DNA from: Termitomyces sp. T153
Lineage: Eukaryota; Basidiomycota; Agaricomycetes; Agaricales; Lyophyllaceae
Direction: 5' to 3'
DNA: 64,000 bases
Assembly: GCA_018296165.2 (NCBI GenBank)
Contig: JACKQL020000057.1
Coordinates: 268,344 to 332,343, forward strand
Shown: positions 55,292-64,000 of the stretch, piece by piece
Numbering within the stretch: the stretch's first letter is position 1
Layout: each line of letters starts with the position of its first letter
Position numbers and translations under genes: made by a program
The notes under the pieces: generated by a model
Seen by the model: only the letters and a program-made list of their open reading frames with translations
What the model was told of the DNA's origin: nothing
Database searches by the model: none

Positions 55292-57827
55292 CAGTATTGG
55301 GGTCCGTGATTGTTATAGTTGTTTCGATGTCGCTAATTGTATTAACCGTACTTCGGGTTAATACGTCAAATGGGCGACCAAGTAGGATGTCGTAAGCGGG
55401 AGACCGTAAAACATGGATTTGAAGATAGACCGTCACGTCGCCAATAGTGCATGGTACGTTTCTAGCTAGTCCCAGTGATCGATCCATGGTACCGTTGGCG
55501 CTCTGCATGTTTAGCACGATGTTGGGGTCATAGGATAAGCCAATGTCGCTAGCAATTTTGGCGGACATCGAAATAATCTGAGAACCGCTGTCGTGAATGC
55601 ATTCAACTTCCTCTTTATTGTCGATCAGCATCATGACGGTACGAAGTGACTGAGATTCCTTAGCGACAGTGAGTACCACAGGCTCTTCTCCGGGGGGTAG
55701 CGAATCAATATAGGCCTCGACAGGGTCGACTGAAGCAAATGGTGCCTTGTCCGCAGTAAGTCCTTTAGCGGTATCAGCGTTGGACCCCAGCGAAAACTGG
55801 GGTTCTTCGATAGCGAAAGTCAGCAAAATCTCTTCAAAAATGTCGCTGGAGTCCTGTACTGTATTAACGCTAGCGCCAACCGATTGTTTGGGCGTAACTG
55901 CTGTCCTAAACTGGTTCCTGATGTCCTGGGATACAGAGCAAAGTTCGCCAACCAATATCGTGACCTGGGTGCGTAAGACTCGTTTGAAAACCGCTTTGGA
56001 TTGCTTGATGTCGTAGATGGGTGGCATAGTTCGATATGCGCCGTCGTTAGCTTTGTCGGGAGCAGCGAAATTCCGGTTAGCGGGTGGGGGGTAGCGACTA
56101 GGGAGGCCAGAAAATGGATGAATAGGAGGCTGAGCAACAGGTTCCTTAGCAACAGGCAGTTGTTCCTTAGCGACGGTGCGTTCAGGTGCTTTGCCTTTGT
56201 CAGCAGGCTTAGTGGCAGGAACTGGAGCTGAATCAGAAGGGGTGGAGGTTGCCGGAGGGTCATTGGTCGAGGGTGTTGCCTTTGAAGCATCACTTGCTGG
56301 TCGGTAAGTCGCTCGGGGGACTTGTACGCCGTCGAATTTTTCGCCGTTTCGCCGGAGTGCAAATAGCTCGCGTTCCAAAGCCTCGATCCGTTCTTCCTTG
56401 CTTAGTGCTCGGCCTGTGGCGACGTCCTGTTGCATTACCTTGTGTATTAGCGACTGCTGCATAGCCACCTGCTCTGGGTCGGGGTTAGCGTTGGAAGAAA
56501 GTCTGCCTGTAACGATTTGTCCTGGATTAAGCCGGTGCCATTCCTCGACGCGTTCAATGTATAGTCGCTTGCCGGAATAGTTGGGAATCATGGTGCCAGA
56601 TGGTAAAATGATCTTGCCTTCGGCGTTACAACGGATCTTACCCTGTCTGATCATTTGCTCAAGCTTAATACAAGTGCCTCGGACCATAGTGTGACCCATT
56701 TCCCCGCAGAAGTGGCAAGTGCTGTTAGCAAACTGTTGGCGAGGTTGGGCGTTACCGCTGGTTAGAAGGGCTTCCAATCGTTCCAAGGCGCTGACAATTG
56801 CGGTAGTGGTCGCTAATTCCAATGCTTCTTGCTTAGGTGCCAGCGAAGGGACGGTCGGCGGGTTAGCGATGGGCGAATGGATGCCGGTGGTGCCATTGCT
56901 GGTCTTAGTCGTGGATGTGTCCGTTCCTTTTAGAACCCACTTAGCGCCTTCGAAGACTTGGTCAACATCGTAAGGGTCCTCAGGATGGTGATCAGGAAGG
57001 GTGATTTCGAGGCAGCGGACAACTTTAGACCATAGCAATGTAGGGATACCTTGTTGGAACAAGCGACGTTCCTCGTTACGATATAGCTTGCCGTTAGTGA
57101 GTAACCATCTAGCAATACGTTGGAAGTCCCGATAGTAGTCAGAGAACCTTCCCAAAGTCGCTAAGCCGCTGTTGAAAGTCTGGTTAACCAGTCGTTCCAG
57201 GTCGCCAAGATTATAACGAGCGCTAGCGTCAGCGCCAGGGTATAGCCTAAGCACTGCCGCTTTCCATTCCTGGTAAGTGTAGGGTCGAGGGGCGTCGTTG
57301 CCGATAATAATATTGTTGCCAAATTCAGGTAAGCCAAGCCAAGTTTCTGCTGTGTCATAGGAAACGTATCGAGACGCGTATTCTTTCTTTTGTGTGTCGT
57401 CAGCGATACCGCAGTCAGCAAAGAGGTATTCCAGTTCTTTGAAGTATTGGGGGAGTTCCCTAGGGCGACTCTCATCCCACTTAGGTGCAGTAGTGTCATT
57501 GCAAGGCGGCATTCTAGCGCGCCGAGCAACGGGGTCATTGTTCATGTTAACAATTGTTGGATTTAGCGGAGGACGGGAGATAGTTGGCAATACGGGGATA
57601 GAGTGAGCTTCGGGAAATAATACAGAGTCGGTTGGGGTTAAAGGTGAAAGCGGCGCATCGAGAAAACTTTTGATGAGGGCACCTGGGAAGTCGGCAAGGA
57701 TTTCGCTAACATTGTGAAGGTTTTTGGCGGTTTCGAGTTCGTCGGCAAGGGGTCGAGGACAGGCTGCTGGCGAAGAATGCTGGGGGGTCGAAAGGGAAGG
57801 CTGGGGTGGTTCAAAAGGGTTTTTCAA
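55179..57827 (-). CDS. Gag-protease polyprotein of the 11.2-kb element
   Basis: An uninterrupted 882-aa ORF. After a Pro/Ser-rich start it has a capsid-like helical domain (residues about 115-270: ELPQYFKELEYLFADCGI, YTYQEWKAAVLRLYPGAD, NLGDLERLVNQTF). A zinc knuckle CHFCGEMGH-x6-C lies near residues 367-382. A Pro/Ala/Lys-rich linker with VAKEQLPVAKEPVAQPP precedes the retropepsin-like domain with HDSGSQIISMSAKIA near 742 and YDILLGRPFDVL. Gag packages RNA and the protease matures the particle. The pol frame starts inside its 3' end, overlapping 113 nt in the +1 frame. Unlike pol this ORF is intact. Confidence 0.9.
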   Translation of the reverse strand: MKNPFEPPQPSLSTPQHSSPAACPRPLADELETAKNLHNVSEILADFPGALIKSFLDAPLSPLTPTDSVLFPEAHSIPVLPTISRPPLNPTIVNMNNDPVARRARMPPCNDTTAPKWDESRPRELPQYFKELEYLFADCGIADDTQKKEYASRYVSYDTAETWLGLPEFGNNIIIGNDAPRPYTYQEWKAAVLRLYPGADASARYNLGDLERLVNQTFNSGLATLGRFSDYYRDFQRIARWLLTNGKLYRNEERRLFQQGIPTLLWSKVVRCLEITLPDHHPEDPYDVDQVFEGAKWVLKGTDTSTTKTSNGTTGIHSPIANPPTVPSLAPKQEALELATTTAIVSALERLEALLTSGNAQPRQQFANSTCHFCGEMGHTMVRGTCIKLEQMIRQGKIRCNAEGKIILPSGTMIPNYSGKRLYIERVEEWHRLNPGQIVTGRLSSNANPDPEQVAMQQSLIHKVMQQDVATGRALSKEERIEALERELFALRRNGEKFDGVQVPRATYRPASDASKATPSTNDPPATSTPSDSAPVPATKPADKGKAPERTVAKEQLPVAKEPVAQPPIHPFSGLPSRYPPPANRNFAAPDKANDGAYRTMPPIYDIKQSKAVFKRVLRTQVTILVGELCSVSQDIRNQFRTAVTPKQSVGASVNTVQDSSDIFEEILLTFAIEEPQFSLGSNADTAKGLTADKAPFASVDPVEAYIDSLPPGEEPVVLTVAKESQSLRTVMMLIDNKEEVECIHDSGSQIISMSAKIASDIGLSYDPNIVLNMQSANGTMDRSLGLARNVPCTIGDVTVYLQIHVLRSPAYDILLGRPFDVLTRSTVNTISDIETTITITDPNTGVWHTIPTFPRGKTKRNNCQNVRFETEAPRCFHRRRQ

Positions 57828-57879
57828 GCAACGTTTCGCGTGAGCTCTTGTTTCTGGCGGAATGGTTAACTTCTAAACA

Positions 57880-57898
57880 CCCTCGCGGTGGGCTCCAA
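57880..57898 (-). other. Putative primer binding site
   Basis: Read on the minus strand: TGGAGCCCACCGCGAGGGT, starting two bases after the LTR. The TGG start fits complementarity to a tRNA 3' CCA end. The tRNA identity is not assigned. Confidence 0.6.
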
Positions 57899-57900
57899 AA

Positions 57901-58963
57901 TGATGTGCTCCTATGCCGCCTAGTGCCGTGCAGGAAACCTAACACTTGTCACTAGATGGGGTAGCTGGCAATAGGAAGTTAATAGTTGAGGGCGAGTCAG
58001 TAACCGTCCCAGAGAACTAGAGCTAAAGTGGTGGCGTGGAAGTGAAGTCAAAAAGAATCGCTACTGCTAACGATAGTCGCAGTGAAACTGAAACGGTGGC
58101 GGGGAGAATAAAGGAGAGAGACAGCGGTAAGAGTAAAACTGAGATCGAAGGACGAACGTAAACTTATCGCTAGCCGCAATTGCTAGCGTCACTAAGTTGA
58201 AGTAACGCTAATAGGCACCCGTAGTCGGTACCACACTAAGTCGAGGTCGAAGTTGGAGAGGTTTGTTGCTAAGCCAAGGTCGAAGACGAGATGAGGGAAT
58301 GAGATGAGGTAAATGATACCCTTAAGCTGGTAGCTTATAGATGGGGGAGTAATACGATGGTGATGCGATGGTAAAATTCGATGGGGTGATGTCTATGTGC
58401 AGGCAGTATTTATACGTTTTCGAAGTATAGTAAGGGAAGGTAAGTAATTAAGCGCCACTAGCGGCGGCGTCTGCCACGGTGTTTAGGTTGCGTGCCAGGC
58501 GTCAGTCCGTAACTAAGTAAAAAGTCATAGGTGAGGCCTTGGCGACGACTAATTGCTAATAAGAACCAAAAAGAGAACGAGTCTGATGTCAATACCTGAA
58601 GTAAGAACACCGTTCAGGGATGTTGGTAAGCTCGACAAGGGGAATGATAGTAAAAAGGTACGCATCTGGTAATATGTCCATATATAGTAAAGGAACACCG
58701 TTTTGTTGCCAGGATCGCTAAGGTCGCTAATAATCGTCACCAAGGGGGTCTAGGCCTTGATGGTCCAGGCCCATGTTCCAGGCTTCGCGTGATGTTCCCC
58801 GTGATCGATAAGTCTCGTGGTCACTAGAGTCTTGTGCTTCAGTCCAATCCTAGGGCCAAGTCCCATGCGCTGAGTGTTGTGACTTGTGTCAAATTCGAAG
58901 TAGTCAGCTGCCGCTAAGTCTGAACCGCCGAAAAAGGTGCTCAGCGATAACTGGGGCTCATCA
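57901..58963 (-). repeat. 5' LTR of the 11.2-kb element
   Basis: 1063 bp, nearly identical to 47780-48842. Contains eight CGCTA/TAGCG words by eye. Confidence 0.95.
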
Positions 58964-59024
58964 CCGGCTAACTCTGACGCATTCTCGGCTAACTCCGATG
59001 CATTCTTGGCTAACTCCAACAGAC
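58964..59024 (+). mobile_element. Remainder of the third LTR copy, truncated
   Basis: Continues the LTR interrupted at 47779 with two or three 21-bp U3 repeats (GGCTAACTC...GCATTCT), then stops at AACAGACCCC and joins a 35-bp sequence (59025-59059) identical to that directly left of LTR 1 (41421-41455). Confidence 0.8.
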
Positions 59025-59059
59025 CCCATGCCTTGAATTAACTAATACAAAGACCTAAC

Positions 59060-60220
59060 TGTCACAACCCATTCCCTGAAGCCCTGTACATTGCCCAACA
59101 AACCCTCATCCCCCCGGAACCTCCCCTGATGCTTTATCGAACTTCCCCAGCACTCCACACCTACTCCGGCTAACTCTGATGCATTCTTGGCTAACTCCAA
59201 CACATTCTCGGCTAACTCTGACAGCCCCCTGGCCAACTCTGATGTCTTCCCCGCAGCTGCCAGCGCTTCCTCTGGACTTCCTGAGCCCCTGGAACCACTC
59301 CCCTGCCATGCCTGACCCCATTACACATCATCAACTTGACACCCTGGCTCCCCTGACTTACCCTGGGGTATCACAACAACCTTGGAATGGACCGTGTCAC
59401 AATTGATCCCATCAACATATCAATGCAGCCTGCCCTCTGGTCATAACCAACACCTGTCGACTCTGTTGAGCTCTGCCAAGCCCCGCCACCACAGCCGACA
59501 TCTCCAGAGCTCTTCAGTAGTCAGTATATAAGACATAGAGTAGCTTCTTGTACTCTAGTCTTGAGATTACCTACTTACCTGCCTTACCTGATGTGTTTCT
59601 GATTGTTTCTTCTCGTGTTTTGTGTTCCATGTCTTGTTTTCCTTATTCTCAGTCTCCCGGTCTTATCTTGTCTCTATTCCATTATTGTTTTGTTATTGTT
59701 CCATGTCTCTGCCTGAATCTATTCTTGTTCTTGTCTCATCTTCGTCTCATTTTGTCTGACTTTGTCTTGTCTCGTTTGATTCTGTCTATTGTGTTCCAGT
59801 CCTCTTGACCATAATGTCCTCACGAACTCTGCAGTTACGGTTACAAACCTCTGACACTCTTTACCAACCCTGGACCCTGCTACATGCTTGGCTCCAAACC
59901 CCATCAATCCCTGTTGATCCCCCATTAGAACTCTGGCTCCGCTCCTGTCATCCACATAGCCTCCACCTTCTCCACACCCACAATACTCACACATGGACTT
60001 ATGCCTGAGCCCCACCAAGCCCATCCCCTGTCTCCGCAACTCATCTTCTACTCCTCCGGACCTCCCTGGACTTGCTTGGATCAATCTCCACTAACTATCC
60101 TCACAAGCCCCCAATGTTTGGAACACCTCCAAGTACCCAGTTGTCAGTGCAGGGAATCATGTCTGCCTAGTAAGGACTTGCCCAGTGTAGCTGAGCCCCC
60201 GTGGTCAGCAGAACCTGACA
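59060..60220 (+). mobile_element. LTR 2 (1161 bp), flanked by CTAAC on both sides
   Basis: Begins TGTCACAACCC and ends CAGAACCTGACA. CTAAC occurs directly before (59055-59059) and after (60221-60225), as for a solo LTR. It is much closer to LTR 1 than to the third copy at 47670. TATATAAGACATAGAG promoter near 59525. Confidence 0.9.
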
Positions 60221-60440
60221 CTAACCAAACAAAGTGAGGTTGGGTCTGGGATGAAGCATTGAGTTAGAAATACAAAGACCTAACTGAACAAAGTGAGGTT
60301 GGGTCTGGGATGAAGCATTGAGTAGAATATTGAGGACCTAACCAAATGAAGTGAGGTTGGGTCTGGGATGAAGCATTGAGTAGAATATCAAGGACCTAAC
60401 TGAATGAAGTGAGGTTGGGTCTGGGATGAAGCAAGAGCTA
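60221..60440 (+). repeat. Hairpin-repeat array, right part
   Basis: Four units of the ~58-bp repeat with GGGATGAAGCATTGAG spacers, continuing the array cut at 41455. It leads into stem-loop copy c. Confidence 0.85.
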
Positions 60441-60512
60441 CAGGCCCATGCTGAAGGCATAGGGTGTAGCTCATCTATATATTATGCGATGACGGACATG
60501 GGAAAGTGGCTG
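60428..60512 (+). repeat. Stem-loop block (copy c)
   Basis: GAAGCAAGAGCTACAGG, then stem GCCCATGC/GCATAGGG, TGTAGCTC, and GGGAAAGTGGCTGTG. The outer arms GAGCTAC and GTAGCTC can also pair. Confidence 0.75.
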
Positions 60513-61080
60513 TGTGGATGCCTTTTTGGGTCTCTGCTCAAGTAAGCCTGACTAATGCTGACCAATTCTTACATAAGAATTGCCTTTTAAAGGTGAACAT
60601 GATACAAGTTGGCTGTTTTTGGCCGTTTGAACATGTTTTATTGAAGAAAAATTACAGTAGACAGCTTTAATGAATAAATACTATCTTTTGACTATGTGTA
60701 AAAGGTGTCAATTAGTCTACACCTGTGAAAAAGGCCAAACACGATTTAGTGGACACTGTTTTTCACGCCTCGCGCGTTTTTTGACACAGCATGACTAAGC
60801 AATGGGCATTTCCGAGATTGTGGAAAGGAGGCCACACGACAAAGTATGTTTCGTCACATCTATTGATTGATTGATGTTGACTAACAAGCTTATTAGTAAC
60901 TCCTTAACCACATTGAGCTATTGATACATCAAATATCTCATCATGCAAGTCAATTTTAATGGTTTTTGACTGTTAAATTGCTTAACAATGGGTGTTTCAG
61001 GCAACCACCTACTACTCCTGAAAGCCAAAGGCAACAAGCTAGGAATCAAAGGAGACTTGAACAGTTACAAATCCATGACT
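60513..61080 (+). mobile_element. Helitron leader, truncated copy
   Basis: Closely matches 62172-62720: the TAAGCCTGACTAATGCT, TTGGCTGTTTTTGGCC and GGAAAGGAGGCCACA blocks occur in the same order, and it ends at TGAACAGTTACAAATC where the second copy continues into its ORF. The beginning of the coding part (CAACCACCTACTACTCCTG) is present but the frame is lost at 61080. Confidence 0.8.
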
Positions 61081-61887
61081 GTTTTGCTTGGCCTTGCTAA
61101 TCTATATACTATGCGACGACTCCTGGGAAAGTGGCTGTGCCTCAATCTTCCAATAACCTGGGAAGATTCCTTATGTAATGCTTATGTAAAATTACGTAAC
61201 TTGGCTGGCCTCTAATTTTCGGCCTTTTCCTTTGGTGTGTGGCAAAGATCAATCATCGCACCGAATCACTCTTTCTTTTGACCTCTCTTTCCAATCTGAA
61301 GCATCAACCATTCTCTCTGCTCTGATACTGTGAGAAGAAACTTTGATTGGCCTGATAGACTCTACTGACCCTCTTTTGGAGGTTTTTACACTTAACTGGC
61401 CATGTATGCTCTACTTTTTGTCATCTCCAATCACTGATCATAGCTGATAACCAGATTTTCACTATTGCATCCTTCTTTAGACTTTTTCTGAGCATTGAGT
61501 AGCTTTCTCTTCTTTCAGGTGAGCTTTCTTTTCTTTGCTTAATTGTTCAATGGCTGATTTTGGTGGTTGTTTCTATATTGAAGCTGAATTGGGCTAGGTA
61601 TACTCCCTTTCTGAGTGTAACTTTTATGGACTAATCATGGCTGAAATCGGACTTCACTACATTCTTCATTAGGCTCCTTTTCTGAGTGTTCAGTAGCTTT
61701 GCAGGTATGCTTTTTCTATATTTGTCTGAGAACTAATTCAAGTATTATCCATTTTCTTTTCTAAACAGTTATTGGCTTTCTGCTTTTAAGGTAGATCTCT
61801 TTCAAACACCAAATTGCTAATCTCTGTGAATTTCAGCACCTAATGTATATGAGTTGACAGTGTAGTATAGATATTCTCAATAGTTCT
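61081..61887 (+). other. Unassigned T-rich sequence with Helitron 3'-side remnants
   Basis: Contains another ACGACTCCTGGGAAAGTGGCTGTG block (about 61117) without its stem-loop. The end (61807-61880: ATTGCTAATCTCTGTGAATTTCAGCACC...) resembles the 3' flank of the helicase fragment at 38975-39040. No ORF of note. Confidence 0.5.
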
Positions 61888-62081
61888 GGGACTTGGCATT
61901 GAGTTTGAAATACAAGGACCTAACCGAACAAAGTGAGGTTGGGTCTGGGACTTGGCATTGAGTTTGAAATACAAGGACCTAACCGAACAAAGTGAGGTTG
62001 TTTGTGAGGTTGGGTCTGGGACTTAGCATTAAGTTTGAAATACAAGGACCTAACCGAACGAAGTGAGGTTGGGTCTGGGAT
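61888..62081 (+). repeat. Hairpin-repeat array (three units)
   Basis: Units of the ~58-bp repeat with GGACCTAACCGAAC and GGTTGGGTCT arms, partly duplicated at 61998-62020. Confidence 0.85.
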
Positions 62082-62171
62082 GAAGCAAGAGCTACAGGCC
62101 CGTGCCGAAGGCACGGGGCGTAGCTCGTCTATAATATATGGGACGACTCCTGGGAAAGTGGCTGTGTGGAT
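62082..62171 (+). repeat. Stem-loop block (copy d), best preserved
   Basis: GAGCTAC-AG-GCCCGTGCC, GAA loop, GGCACGGG-GC-GTAGCTC forms a stem of about 16 pairs with a small internal loop. A second short dyad GTC...GAC spans the AT-rich segment after it, then CTCCTGGGAAAGTGGCTGTG. It keeps CpG dinucleotides that are changed in copies a-c. Confidence 0.8.
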
Positions 62172-62618
62172 GACTTTTTGGGATTCTGCTGAAGTAAGCC
62201 TGACTAATGCTAACCAATTCTTACATAAGAATTGCCTTTTAAGGGTGAACAACATACAAGTTGGCTGTTTTTGGCCATTTGAACATGTTTTTTTGAAAAA
62301 AAAATTATAGTAGACAACTTTAATAAATAAATACTATCTTTTGACCATGTGTCAAAGGTGCCAATTGGTCTGCAGGAGTGAAAAAGGCCAAATGCGATTT
62401 AGTGGACACTGTTTTTCATGCCTTGTGTGTTTTTGGACACAACATGACCAAACAATGGGCATTTCCAAAGTTGTGGAAAGGAGGCCACATGACAAAGTAT
62501 GTTTGATCACATCTATTGATTGATTAATGTTGATTAACAAGCTTATTAGTAACTCCTTAACCACATTGAGCTATTAATACATCAAATATCTCATCATGCA
62601 AGTCAATTTTAATGGTTT
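62172..62618 (+). mobile_element. Helitron leader, second copy
   Basis: The same blocks as 60513-60990. It leads through TTTCAGGCAACCACC, a likely 3' splice site or simple continuation, into the ORF at 62619. Confidence 0.75.
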
Positions 62619-64000
62619 TTGACTGTTAAAATGCTTAACAATGGATGTTTCAGGCAACCACCTACTACTCCTGAAAGCCAAAGGCAACAAGCTAGGAATA
62701 AAAGGAGACTTGAACAATTACAAATGACAGATCCTGAGGATCGTTGTGCAAATAGAAACAATAGATCTTTGGAACAGATCAATACTGTGGTTGTCCCACC
62801 ACTTCAATTGGGGCCTGGGGGTAACAATCAATTTATGGAATCTGGGGATATAGGATCTGGGGGATTGAGGCTTAATCACCAATCTATAGCCACCACTGCT
62901 GGCTCTTCAGGAAGACCTATTAGGCAGTTAGCACCTGCTGATGATCCATTCTCTATGGTCATTCCTGAAACTGTTTTACCTGAAGGATGGAATGCCCCTT
63001 TACAGAATCCCTTACCTAGATTGGTGCCTCCTCTGCCTGCTCCTATACAGAAAAGAGTCAATAGACTCAATCAGCCTATTGCAACTATGGGTATTCCTGA
63101 AACTCATCTGCCTGAAGGTTGGAATGCCCCTTTACAGAATGCCTTGCCTAGAATGGTGCCACCTCTGCCTGTATATGAAAGAGTCAATAGGCTGGGACCA
63201 GTCAATCAGCTTGCTGTTGCTCAAGCTACTGTGGATATTCCTGAAACCCATCTGCCTGAAGGATGGGATGCCCCTTTACAGAATCCTTTACCTAGATTGG
63301 TGCCCCATCTGCCTGCTCCTATACATGGAAGAGTTATAAAAGCTCCTGTACCAGAACCTATGCCCATAATGGTACCACCTCCCCCTCACACACTAGCTCT
63401 ATTTCAAGAGCAACAAAGGCAGAAACAGAGGCAACAGGAGCAAGCACTAGCAGTGCTGCAAGAGCAACAAAGACTCAGACAAATTGCTATGCCTGAGGAG
63501 CAGGAGAGGCAACAACAAGCATTAGCTATTCTGAGCCAGGAGAGAGAAAGAGAGGAAGAAGAGCAATTTATGCCAGAGGTTAGTTAAAGACAGATTTAAA
63601 TGCTACTTTAACTAATAAAGTTGAACAGCATATAGATTTGAATCCTGAACATAGGCCTTTGAATGCAGCTATGGCTGAAAGGATTTTACAAGGCTGGCAA
63701 CAGCAACATGAAGCTAATCTGGAAGAGGATTTCAATGATTTAGGTCCTCAGAATGATATACCTTCTGAGGATGACTTGGAATATGTTGATCCTGCTGGAC
63801 ATCAAGCACCAGAGCAATTGGATCCTCCCCTTGATAATCCATTGGGTTCTCAGGATGACATACCTTCTGATGATGACTTGGAATATGTTGATCCTGCTGG
63901 ACATCGACCAGCAGAGCAAATGGATCCTCTCCTTGATATGCCATTGGGTCCTCAGGATGATATCCCTTCTAATGATGACTTGGATTATGTTGATCCTGTT
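62619..64000 (+). CDS. N-terminal part of a Helitron-associated protein, cut by window end
   Basis: An ORF to 63587 (322 aa) begins with a basic PESQRQQARNKRRLEQLQ typical of the start of fungal Helitron Rep-helicase proteins. Three copies of a ~45-residue unit follow (PETHLPEGWNAPLQNPLPRL near residues 118, 160 and 207), then a Gln-rich coiled coil (QEQQRQKQRQQEQALAVLQ). After the TAA at 63585-63587 coding-like sequence resumes in another frame (KVEQHIDLNPEHRPLNAAMA, LQGWQQQHEANLEEDFNDLG) with 34-aa repeats to the window edge. A frameshift or unrecognised intron near 63580-63600 is needed to join them. No HUH or helicase motif is inside the window. The start at 62619 is only the first ATG; the exon may begin after TTTCAG at 62653. 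Confidence 0.65.
63743..64000 (+). repeat. 102-bp coding tandem repeat
   Basis: Three successive units, with the block CCTTCT(G/A)A(G/T)GATGAC starting at 63761, 63863 and 63965, so the period is exactly 102 bp or 34 codons. Encoded core: DIPSEDDLEYVDPAGH with D/N variation. It continues past the window end. Confidence 0.85.

Larger units (their letters stand above)
47780..58963 (-). mobile_element. 11.2-kb Ty3/gypsy retrotransposon, minus orientation, TSD CCGG
   Basis: Two LTRs of exactly 1063 bp (47780-48842 and 57901-58963) flank gag-protease (55179-57827) and pol (51450-55291) on the minus strand, and a plus-strand gene (49015-51016) between pol and the 3' LTR. LTR ends are TGATG...CATCA. 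The CCGG at 47776-47779 and 58964-58967 is a 4-bp target duplication. I count about nine LTR differences by eye, all transitions, so the insertion is recent. A GGGGAGGA purine tract (minus strand, 48843-48856) precedes the 3' LTR, and a primer site lies at 57880-57898. The domain order RT, RNase H, integrase is Ty3/gypsy. Confidence 0.95.

Noticed and set aside
62082..62171. Stem-loop block as a known self-cleaving ribozyme
   Set aside because: I could not match the hammerhead core (CUGAUGA and GAAA pieces in order) or twister core nucleotides. Kept only as a structured repeat.
63732..63944. Minus-strand repeat ORF
   Set aside because: Antisense reading of the 102-bp coding repeat; the plus strand continues the Helitron protein.

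Overview
The window looks like a basidiomycete (Agaricomycete mushroom) nuclear contig. The evidence is short GT-AG introns of about 45-70 bp that split almost every gene, compact gene spacing, family matches typical of mushrooms (GH5 mannanase, ML-domain lipid transfer protein, AIM6-like phosphodiesterase, indoleamine dioxygenase), and Ty3/gypsy, Helitron and CENP-B-type transposon debris on both sides. All family names come from motif recognition in translated sequence; no database search was run.

Layout. (1) 1-5300: an old Ty3/gypsy element with 1.0-1.2 kb LTRs of the form TGTCA...TGACA. It carries gag, protease and reverse-transcriptase remnants and is itself invaded by two solo LTRs of the same family, each with a perfect 5-bp target duplication. 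(2) 5560-6285: a broken CENP-B/pogo-type transposase. (3) 6.9-37.0 kb: a gene island holding a secreted endo-mannanase, a small orphan protein pair, a PG/PI transfer protein, a tetraspan membrane protein, an AIM6-like phosphodiesterase, mitochondrial ribosomal protein bL17m, an SMP-30 family enzyme, ribosomal protein uL13, a triple-KH protein, a NUFIP1-like protein, indoleamine 2,3-dioxygenase, an M16 metallopeptidase, an NGL2/CCR4-like nuclease, a DH-domain RhoGEF, a small membrane protein and a Zn2Cys6 transcription factor. (4) 38.1-41.4 kb: the decayed C-terminus of a Helitron helicase followed by arrays of a ~58-bp hairpin repeat. (5) 41456-60220: a nested LTR block inserted in that hairpin array at a CTAAC target site. 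It contains an 11.2-kb Ty3/gypsy element (47780-58963) with 1063-bp LTRs that I judge about 99% identical by eye. (6) 60.2-64.0 kb: more hairpin arrays, two copies of a Helitron leader, and the start of a Helitron ORF that runs off the window.

The most interesting object is inside the 11.2-kb element. Downstream of its minus-strand gag-pol lies a plus-strand gene at 49015-51016. I read it as six exons, all junctions phase 0, 564 aa, fully open, with a Zn2Cys6-like Cys6 cluster. The surrounding gag-pol carries three TGA nonsense codons, an 8-bp duplication frameshift and a lost integrase active-site Asp. The older neighbouring LTR element also carries an antisense Cys6-cluster ORF. This suggests a fungal retrotransposon lineage that keeps an antisense, intron-containing regulatory gene. 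The same element is heavily enriched in the short motif CGCTA/TAGCG, which I cannot explain.

The host genes are mostly housekeeping and arranged in convergent or divergent pairs (M16 peptidase/NGL2, RhoGEF/small membrane protein, ML/tetraspan). I see no biosynthetic cluster.
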